Below the pieces are notes generated by a model. It had not been told where the DNA came from and did not search any database. It worked only from the letters and a program-made list of their open reading frames with translations. Shown here piece after piece: positions 21,925 through 29,838 of a stretch of 29,838 bases of DNA (position 1 is the stretch's first letter; each line of letters starts with the position of its first letter). Source of the DNA: Funneliformis mosseae (Eukaryota > Glomeromycota > Glomeromycetes > Glomerales > Glomeraceae); the NCBI GenBank assembly GCA_910592005.1, contig CAJVPP010000558.1, positions 1-29,838 on the forward strand, read 5' to 3'. Position numbers and translations under genes: made by a program.

Positions 21925-24179
21925 TATATTTATAATATAAGGCTTTATTCTTTTCTTTAATTTAGAAATTAATATTGTGATTTACAGTCAAGTTTATTCT
22001 TTTTGTTCACTAAAATTTTCACTGTATGTATTTCTAAATTTCATAGAAATTAAAACTTTGATTAAAACAAAGACTCACTTATAGCAAGAAATGGTTTCTA
22101 TCTTTTTTTTTAAAAAAATAATATTCAGCTCCCGAAATATTTATTTTTAAGTCTAGATTGTAAAAATAAATTTATCTTGTTCAAAGTTATAATAAACATC
22201 ATTCTTTATAATTTTTGAGTTTCAATGTAAAAGAATAAAAAAATAATTCTTTGTCAATGTTTATATGGAATTTCATAATCTTCAAACTAAATGGTTATTT
22301 TTATGACATACTTTACCTTGCAAACTGAGATCTTAACAAATATTAAAATCAAAATTAGTTTCACACTTTGCCAATTTTTTTTTTAAAAATTCAAAACTCA
22401 AAAAGGTTTAATATTCAATTATTCTTTCCTGATTTATTCTGATATAATTAGCTATCTTAAAAACTTATAATGTTATATATTATTTTATTATAAGAATTAA
22501 ATAACATATAATGAGTTACTTCTTATACTTTATAAAGAAGAAAGTATTTATGTGAAATCATTCATAAAATGTTTAGAATGAACACGAAAAAAAAGTTTAG
22601 ATTTTGAGTGATAAATTTCATTTGAAAGTATTTGAGATCACAATATTGGTAATGCTTATTTTTATGGGAATAATTTACCAAATCTAGAAATTAAATGAAT
22701 TTTTTGTTTAGTGCAATATGTTATATACTTTTCTATATAAAATTAAAAAAAATTTTTTTCTCAAATTGTCAAAATTATTGATTGTTAAACCCTAATCCAA
22801 TATTTTTTAATAAATGTGATTTAAACAAAATATTACAAAAAAAATTTTCATTCTTATATTGCCAATTTGAACAATTTTTCATATCTACAAAATAAAGTAA
22901 TTGTTAAATTATGTCTAAATGCAGTTAAAGCAATGTATTATATAGTTTATATAGAGATTACAAATATTATTTTTATGAAATGATAGAGAAACTCTATGCA
23001 AAAAGTTCAAAGATTGTATATCAAATATTATTCATGAGTTTGCCACTTCAAGGTTTTAGATGTTATAGCAAAATAGTTATAGTCAAAAAAAGATACGAAA
23101 TATATTTGTAATTATGAGATAAAATCTATTTAATATTAAGTTTTCCATAATTATCAATAAAATAATCTAATATTTATAATATTTTTACTACAATCTCAAA
23201 CAAGATCTTAAGACAGTAATTATTTGCTTGTAATGAAAATACAGGTAGAACTTTGCATAATTATTTTTAATACTAAGGAATGGTAACAGGACTTATAATA
23301 AAAATTAATTTTTTTAATATTTAATTTTAGTGAATCACATATGATCAGTAATGCAGAATTCTATTAGTTGATTAATATGCAGGACAAAACGATATTGCAT
23401 TACTTTGACATAAAAATTGATTATCCTCATGCTTCAAATAATAAATGATTTTGATAAATGTCATAAGCAAAAACAGAATGATATGTAAAATGAACAATTT
23501 TTTTAATAATCTTTTTAGCTACAGTTTTTATTAACTTGATTATATTTATTTGAATAGAAATTTCTTTATTAAACTTAATGTATCGTGATTCTCATAGTCA
23601 AATATATTTTAAAATGTATAATTGCAGATTTAAATTAATATGAACATGACATAAATCATATTACATTAAGAAATTTAATTCCTTAAATTAGTTTAACAAT
23701 ATATTGATGTCCATAATAATGTGAGAATTTATAACTGAACCTAACTTTTTGATAGTATTTCTAATTATTGAGATATTCAAAGGAAAACATCCTAAAATTA
23801 TAGAAGCTAACTTTGAAGATTTTCTATGGTTCAAGTTTAAAGACAGTTGGTATTCAACAAACTTCATCATTTTACTCAGGCAAAAGAAAATTTTAAGTTT
23901 GATTTGATAAACTAAATCCTAATACTGTACATATAAATTAATTATTAAATTCATTAAGCTTTTGTGATAAAATTAAGGGTCTATATATTATTATTACTGA
24001 AATTGACATTAATTTGCTAATATTACTGTTAATGTGTAATCTTTTAGGTTGCAACTATTAGACACAGTATCAGAGGGTTAACTTTTTTATAGTCTATGTA
24101 ATAGTTTCCATTAGTTTATGCTAACTTTAGCTAATTCGCTACCAGTTTATTGAGTTAAATCAAGTTTAATAGATGTAAA
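21925..24179. other. Long AT-rich spacer, no recognised gene
   Basis: Over 2 kb of A/T-rich DNA with no domain on either strand. A 60-codon minus-strand frame (23688-23870) has no recognisable motif, promoter or ribosomal context and is not called. Confidence 0.45.
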
Positions 24180-24511
24180 CAGCTTCAATTATAAATTAAG
24201 AGTTATCATAGTAGTTCAAGAAGAGTTTTGAATAAGAAATAATAAATACTTTATTGAAATAAAAGAAAATAATAATATAATGATATATGAAAGAATAAGA
24301 AAAGAGAAATAAGAAATAGAGATACACGAAGTGAAGAGTAGTATTGTATTATTTTTTACAAGAGAAAAGTTCTATACAGCCATCGGTTCTGTCTCTTTTA
24401 ATTGACAAAGGAGTTGTATTTATATCTATTTTATTATATATTTTAATATATCTAATATATTAACTATATTAACTATATTAACTATATTAACTATATCTAT
24501 TGTATTAACTA
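24180..24511 (-). mobile_element. Possible LTR (minus orientation), 3' part
   Basis: Read on the minus strand, this has an ordered promoter and polyadenylation layout: TATAAATA (24417-24424), then about 160 bp later AATAAA (24250-24255), preceded by AT-rich 9-bp tandem repeats. That compact layout is typical of a long terminal repeat (U3-R-U5). The upstream part appears to resume on the far side of Tc1 copy 3 (25848-26055), where a TGTCATAACG start (minus strand, ending at 26055) is a candidate LTR edge. No partner LTR or primer-binding site was found. A lone promoter with a short non-coding transcript is the alternative. Confidence 0.3.
24460..24497. repeat. 9-bp tandem repeat TTAACTATA
   Basis: About four head-to-tail copies of TTAACTATA next to the left end of Tc1 copy 3. 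A related 9-bp series (TTAAATATG, 25888-25920) lies beyond its right end, suggesting that the transposon inserted into an AT-rich minisatellite. Confidence 0.75.
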
Positions 24512-25847
24512 CACTACCTAGAAATAATTTTGCGTGGTTTTGAAAAAATAGTAAATAAATTTGTGCAGTTTTGAAAAATAGATTATTATCATTTTTTTTA
24601 ACAAAATATTAATATCTAGTTAGCCAACCATTATTGGCAATATATGCTTCTATTCTTTGAGGTATACTATCAATTAATTTTAGGTAAGTTTCTTGCGGAA
24701 TTTTTTTCTATTCTTCTTTTAGTTGCACTTCTAAATCTGCAAGTTTTTTAGGCAGATCTAAATAGTTACGTAACAAACGTTTAAGATGATCCTAAAGATG
24801 CTCAATGAGATTTAAATCCGAAGATTGAGTAGGCCAGTTAATTAACATTTTAATTTTTTTTAGCAACCTATGCTTTAACATCATTAGCTGTGTGAATGAT
24901 GCATTATCGTGCTGAAATTTGTAAGATCAGTTATGAAACTTTGAATCAATAAATGGTAATAGGTTATCATCTAAGATCTTTATATAATCATACTAATTGA
25001 TTATTCCTTCTATTTTCATTAAAGGACCTAATCCTTTGCCTGAAAAACATCTCCAAATCATGACTCTGCCACTACCATGTTTAATGGATGGATTCAGATT
25101 TTCAATATTAAAATGAGTGCCTGATTCATATCAAACTTGAGAAGGACCATCATTACAAAAAAGAGTAAACTTTGATTCGTCACTTCATATGATATTTCTC
25201 TATTATTATACTGTCTAATTTTGTCTTTCTAAGCACTATTCTAGCCATTTTTGGCGTTATTTTTCATTTAAAAATGGTTTTTTGCAGCTTGATAAGAATT
25301 GTATTCAATTTGATGCAAATTTTTTCAAATTGTTTTGGTACAAATATTTTGACTAATTGTTGCTGAAATTTCTTTTGTATTATATCAGCTGAAGCTTTAT
25401 TATTTTTTTTAACAATTTTTTTAAAATTTTGCAATCTTTATTATCAAGTAACGGAGGCTGACTACTGCTTTTTTTGCTTAATATATCATCTGAATCTCTA
25501 TATCGTTGAATTATTGTTCTAATTGTAGACTCTGGTCAATTCATAATTCTAACAATATCAGACTTTCTGTAACCACTTTTATATAATCTGATTATTTGTA
25601 CTTATTCAATAACGGTAAGTTTAGGATTTTTACCCATTTTGTTAGAAATAAGTTGTTAGATTAATTATTATTATATTATATTTCTTTATGTTTATAATTA
25701 TTTTTATTTTGTATGTGTTACAAAAACAAACAGTTATATAAACAAGAATTAGGGCTTTCAATTAGTATTAAAATCAATTGATTTTATTGTATACAATTTT
25801 GAATAAAATTTAAAAAACTGACCACGCAAACTTATTTCCAGGTAGTG
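24512..25847 (-). mobile_element. Tc1/mariner element, copy 3
   Basis: Complete 1336-bp element with TA on both sides (24510-24511 and 25848-25849). The inverted repeats begin CACTACCTAGAAATAATTTT (left) and CACTACCTGGAAATAAGTTT (right, read inward) and share TGCGTGGT after that. This is a third repeat family, distinct from copies 1 and 2. It encloses a minus-strand transposase. Confidence 0.92.
24609..25637 (-). pseudogene. Tc1-like transposase with intact DDE residues but stops
   Basis: 343 codons including the stop, starting MGKNPKLTVIE. Helix-turn-helix: 'LYKSGYRKSDIVRIMN*PES' (residues 17-36). First Asp: 'SDESKFTLF' (GAC first base 25181). A family-typical 'MIWGCFSGKG' is changed to 'MIWRCFSGKG' by Gly to Arg, a G-to-A change. 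Second Asp: 'QHDNASF' (near 24908). Third: 'SSDLNLIEHL*DHLKRL' (Glu first base 24803). C-terminal 'SIPQRIEAYIANNGWLTRY' is complete. The N- and C-terminal parts share one frame, but the 25150-25400 stretch needs two compensating frameshifts. Stops fall on expected Gln ('VIE*VQII') and Trp ('EHL*DHL', 'KEE*KKI'), and on a TGA just before SDES. The DDE triad itself is preserved, unlike copy 1. Confidence 0.9.
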
Positions 25848-26092
25848 TATATTAGACTTATCTGATATGTTAGACATATTAGCTACATTAAATATGTTAA
25901 ATATGTTAAATATATTTAACATTATAGACACATTTGTATTTTACTACACAATTGTAAATCTATGATCGTTAAGATTAATATCTGGTCATACTACTATTCG
26001 ACATGTGTTAATATAATATTGATATATATTATTATATTATTATACGTTATGACAGGTAAAATTTTAGATAGATTTAATTGGTAGAATATGAA

Positions 26093-26295
26093 GTCAATTT
26101 TATTGCCATATAGATCTTCTATGAAGATCATTTTGTCCATTTTATTGCCGTTGATCAATTATGTAAATCCTTAGATGTCAATTTTATTGCCTTTGATTAT
26201 CACGTAGATCAAGATGTCCATTTAGTTGCCTGCAGATCTGGCAATTTTATTGACACGGCAACTTTATTGCCTAGCAAAATGGCAACTTTATTTCC
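26093..26295. repeat. Seven copies of a 15-bp motif, consensus GTCAATTTTATTGCC
   Basis: Copies start at 26093, 26135, 26177, 26216, 26240, 26257 and 26281. They vary as GTCAATTTTATTGCC, GTCCATTTTATTGCC and GGCAACTTTATTGCC. Spacing is 42, 42, 39, 24, 17 and 24 bp. GATC-containing words (AGATCTTC, TTGATCAA, TAGATCAA, AGATCTGG) fill the gaps of the first part. The motif ends about 45 bp before a TATAAATA box at 26340, so it may be an upstream activating array or U3 enhancer repeats. Confidence 0.75.
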
Positions 26296-26339
26296 TTTGA
26301 TATATTTAGTTTAGTTTATTTTATTATTTATTCAATATG

Positions 26340-26427
26340 TATAAATATCTCTGTATTTTCTTTGAGTCTCAGCACTGATAAAATATTAATCTTTTAGATA
26401 CTGAACTTAATATATTATATTAATAAA
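26340..26427 (+). promoter_or_regulatory. TATA-like box followed by AATAAA (compact LTR-like promoter)
   Basis: TATAAATA at 26340-26347 is followed 75 bp later by AATAAA at 26422-26427, with no coding sequence between. With the 15-bp repeats upstream, this resembles the U3-R boundary and polyadenylation signal of an LTR on the plus strand. No LTR partner or coding region was found downstream. Confidence 0.3.
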
Positions 26428-26459
26428 GAAGTATAATTAACTAAGTATAAAACTTATTT

Positions 26460-29400
26460 TTTGCAAACTTATTGAAACTGTTATAAATTATCTGTGACCT
26501 TTTACATTCGTACAAACCCTTTTATTAGTGAACTTATTATATGATATTGTATTGATTTGCTGTATTGACTTAAAGTCTCTGAAACGTAATCTCTGAAATA
26601 TTTTTGAGTTATTTTTGTGTTTATTTTGTGTTTATTTCACATATTTATTATTAAGAATAATTCTTTGACATTATTGTGAATCCTCACCCGTAATTCCTTG
26701 AGTAATTATCTTAGTTTTATTTACCCTTTTAAGATTTTATTTAAAGTTACGAAAATTAGCGTAACAATGTTTATTAGATAGAGAGTTATTGCTACTTAAC
26801 TTGCTTAAATTAAAATAATCCCAATACTTTTGATACTCAAAAACAATATTATGGAAATAGGTATAATATGTGAGTAGTATAATGATTGGTTGTTGTCAGT
26901 GATATGGAACCTAAACTCAACGTGATTGATATATGAGAGCTTAACAGTAAAAAAAGGGGAAGTCTGAAATTTCATTAAGTTAATTTTGAGTATATAACTA
27001 TGATCAGTATAGTGGATCAATAAAAAGTGTTTTATCAAAATTTATTATTATTATTTGCATAATATTGAAATATTGATCTCAAGAAGTAATGAACTATTTT
27101 TATGCATGTAATCTAACTGCCAATTGTGATTTTAAGATAACGTATTACTGTAAAAAAATTTTTTTTTTACCAAATTTGATATTTTAACTATTTCTGTCTT
27201 TAAATAAATATTAAAAAAGGATAATAATAAAGTTAAAGTTAACTATAGAAATTATTACTCATAGTCTTAATTCTATGTGTTATATGAATTTGATGCATAA
27301 ATATCTAAATTAAAATTCTATTAAAATTAATGTTAGTAAAAGATAAACCATTTTTTTGTAGTTATCACATTCATTGAAGTTACTTTCATTATTTAAATAT
27401 TTATAATGTAACGCAAGATATTAAATTTTAAAGATTTCAGATATCTCAATGAGTAAATACATTTATTTACAAACGGTTTTCATTTTATAATTCTTAAAAA
27501 GACTTGAAATGATTCACCTACAGAAATGGAATTAAATTTATAAAAGGTTTGAAAAATGACATTAATTGTGAAAATAACAATACTTTCAGATTATAAGAAT
27601 TTAAAAAACTTCTTCTACAAGGCTGATAATCCTATACTATACAAATTTCCCATATCTTTATAATTTTGTTAAAGCATATCTATTTTATTATTAGGTTGAA
27701 GAACTTTTCAATGAATTAAATTTAAAAACTTATGTAAACATGTTATTTTCTCTTAAATAATCAAAGTTTCAAATAGCTTCAAGTGAGATGAAAAAAAAGA
27801 ATTTGATATAAAGTCTTAAAATGATAAGAGCTCAAAAGTAAGAACAGAAAAAATATTCTATTGCAAGATATTCAAACCACCACAATTGAGAGTAGAGGTT
27901 GCGTCAAATTATTTTAATAATTTATTGAATATATAAAAAATAATATATATATTTACAAAAAAAAATTTAAAATAAAAATCAACATAAAAAAAATTACCAA
28001 AATTCACTAGTATTTATTATATTAATTATTATACTATAAATCAAAGAAAACCCTTTACTAGTAAAGTTTTATGATATTATATATTTAATTAGTTAATAGC
28101 ACATACCTACTAATACTTTCACCAAAAAAATTCAGATAAGTTTATTATATACAATTTTTAAATATTATAAAAATCAAGACCAGTTACTTTTGAATAAGAC
28201 TGTATAACATAAAAGAAAGCTAATTTTAGCTAAATGTTAGCTTAAGAAGATGGATCTATAATATCAGCTTGTGCAAAATTCTCAGTTTTTTCATCAACAA
28301 TTATTTTTATTATCACCTTGAATTTTAATGTATAATATTTTCCAATTACTTTACTAAATATATTCAAATAGGACAAGTAAATGTTAATAAAAGTATAATA
28401 TCATAATCTATTATTCTATTAAAATATATATTATACCCCAAGTTGCGATCTGCTCCAACTTTAAATTGGGTCAGATCCATTTTGCCTAAAACTGAAATTT
28501 CAATTTCGAGCAGCAGCTTTTTGATTAATTATAATTTATAATACTTTTTAGAAAAATTTTTTTATATTTTGTTATTTTTCTATTAATCCTTCAATTAACA
28601 AATGATTCATAATTACTTTTAAAGTATTATTTAGATTCCAACAAGTTTAAGAAAAGTATCTTTACATAAAGAAATTTCAGAATTAAAGTGATAATCAAAA
28701 ATTTTCTATTTTTTTGACAATATTAAAAGAAACTAATGATTGGCCTATTAAAATAAAATAAATCCAATTGTATTTTTTTCAAAGTTTGAAATTCTAAATG
28801 TTTTAAAAAAAACTTCAAATCCAACTTTTCCAAAACACTGTTCTTTTTTGTTTTGACAAGTACAAGTGGCAGAATAGAAAAATTGTTGTAAATTATTAAT
28901 AGCCTTTCATATAAATTCATTATCTTCATATTATTTTAAAAAAAGTATATCCAATAAAAAGAAACATGGTAAGACAAAATTTATTATGTATGAGAAAACA
29001 TTGATCGACAACTGTATATTATACTAAAAATAAACTTAAATTTAAGGATTAATAAATAAGGCAATGTTATGTTGATCAGTGAATTTCAAAATGATTTGCT
29101 AATTTTTTTTTAAAAAAAAGGGGGAATGCTAAATTGCTAACCAATAAAGGATTGAATTTTGAAGATTATGAAGCTGAAAAAAAATTTTGCACGCAATAAG
29201 ATAAATAAAATTGCTTAGAATGAATAAAAATAATAAATACAAATAATAACTCTGTAGCCAAATTTAAAACGTGGCACACAAATTTTGACAGAATTACAAT
29301 ATTTAGAATCGATTTATCGTTTCTCCAAAATTTGACTCTAAGACTCAATTTTTGATTTTTAGATTATCTTATATTCGAAAATCTCACCTATAGTATCAGA

Positions 29401-29630
29401 CGGGAAAAAGGATAAAATCGAAAAATTTTCAAAAATTTATTCCTGAATTAGAAAGATGTAAATTTTATCTGATTCAAAACATTTATTAATTTACAAAATT
29501 TTTTTTTTTTTACAATATTGTCCATTTTTGAAATAAATAGAAATTTAAAATAATGAAAATCATTTCATAGTAAAATAAAAATGTGAATATCGCAAAAAGG
29601 AATTTGTTTAGTTTTTTTTTTCCTTTGACT
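26460..29630. other. Long AT-rich spacer, no recognised gene
   Basis: About 3.2 kb with no recognisable protein. Minus-strand frames of 60-77 codons (26805-27038, 28723-28929, 29166-29348) lack motifs and are treated as chance. The only compositional island is at 28434-28520. Confidence 0.45.
28447..28477. repeat. Imperfect palindrome in a locally C/G-richer island
   Basis: GATCTGCTCCAACTTT is followed by its imperfect inverse AAATTGGGTCAGATC. It sits in an 80-bp patch (28434-28520) that is richer in C and G than its surroundings. It could be a stem-loop or the relic of a transposon end. No partner was found. Confidence 0.45.
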
Positions 29631-29650
29631 TTATGAAAAGTGTTTAGATA

Positions 29651-29656
29651 TATAAA
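29651..29656 (+). promoter_or_regulatory. TATA box of the secreted-protein gene
   Basis: TATAAA lies 92 bp upstream of the start codon at 29748. A T-rich tract with CCTTTGAC (29610-29630) precedes it. The intervening leader carries a direct repeat, CATCAAAACATACTTA, at 29678-29693 and 29700-29715. Confidence 0.5.
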
Positions 29657-29747
29657 GTATGAATCAAATCAAAACTTCATCAAAACATACTTACTACTCC
29701 ATCAAAACATACTTATTACCCCTATTAAAAAATTATATAAATTCGCC

Positions 29748-29817
29748 ATGAAATTTTCCATATTAATTGCAATCATCTTTGGCCTATTAACATCGATGGC
29801 GCTCACGCTCATTGAAG
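29748..29817 (+). CDS. 5' exon of a putative small secreted protein gene (runs off window)
   Basis: The exon encodes a 23-residue classical signal peptide, starting MKFSILIAIIFGLL and ending TSMALTLIE: one Lys after Met, a hydrophobic core, and a Ser-Met-Ala site that fits the -3/-1 rule. The exon ends at G|GTAAATATGA (donor GT at 29818-29819), a good fungal 5' splice site. Without splicing, the frame stops at 29831. An upstream in-frame ATG at 29640 would add 36 residues that bury the signal peptide and lies before the TATA box, so the 29748 start is preferred. Unlike the rest of the window, this stretch has normal codon variety and no decay. The mature protein lies beyond the window, so function is unknown. 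A secreted effector or cell-wall peptide would fit the setting. A chance hydrophobic frame is the alternative. Confidence 0.5.
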
Positions 29818-29838
29818 GTAAATATGAATGATCATGAC

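Noticed and set aside
23688..23870. 60-codon minus-strand frame
   Set aside because: No domain, no promoter or intron signals, and a length expected by chance in 2 kb.
26805..27038. 77-codon minus-strand hydrophobic frame
   Set aside because: AT-driven Ile/Leu/Phe content mimics membrane segments. No supporting context.
28723..29348. Minus-strand frames at 28723-28929 and 29166-29348
   Set aside because: No recognisable family or splice context, so reported only as spacer.
1..29838. Alternative genetic code (TAA/TAG read as Gln, as in some ciliates)
   Set aside because: TAG and TGA also replace Trp and Arg, CAA and TGG are still used normally in the same frames, and real frame ends use TAA/TAG. 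Mutation explains all cases better.

Overview
This is a strongly AT-rich eukaryotic nuclear window dominated by decayed transposable elements. The best guess is a fungal genome, most likely an arbuscular mycorrhizal (Glomeromycotina) lineage. The reasons are the LINE (two RRM-like folds plus a zinc-knuckle remnant in ORF1; endonuclease and reverse transcriptase with a 'QDMSKAYD' motif A and an 'INQGEVISPLL' motif B in ORF2), the mixture of hAT, Tc1/mariner and gypsy-type gag relics, a NYN-domain relic and a BTB relic. This assignment comes from remembered family resemblance, not from a search.

Layout, left to right. 1-1956: decayed hAT transposase. 2060-3524: array of about 120-bp units that on the minus strand look like 42-nt mini-exons separated by about 80-nt introns, followed by a GT/TA microsatellite and a hAT-type right terminus ending at 3892. 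4270-6900: second, different hAT transposase (KIAA1586/ZNF862-like type), interrupted by a 155-bp MITE. 7760-9265: Tc1/mariner copy 1. 9595-10487 (minus): NYN-domain relic. 12860-13420 (minus): LTR-retrotransposon gag relic. 14240-20052: long LINE, the most C-rich and best preserved element. 20053-20325: BTB/POZ C-terminal fragment abutting the LINE end. 20641-21924: Tc1/mariner copy 2. 24180-26055: possible minus-strand LTR split by Tc1/mariner copy 3 (24512-25847). 26093-26295: seven copies of a 15-bp motif before a TATA-like box. 26460-29630: essentially featureless AT-rich DNA. 29748 to the window end: start of what looks like the only live gene, a signal-peptide exon with a good 5' splice donor.

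One theme links most elements. Their in-frame stops sit mainly where the family has Trp, Gln or Arg (TGG to TAG/TGA, CAA/CAG to TAA/TAG, CGA to TGA). These are C-to-T or G-to-A changes, as expected from cytosine deamination or a RIP-like process. Tc1 copy 2 is still in one frame from its N-terminal part to its C-terminus and is broken only by such stops. The window therefore reads as a TE graveyard next to a putative small secreted-protein gene. The mini-exon array is the least explained structure.
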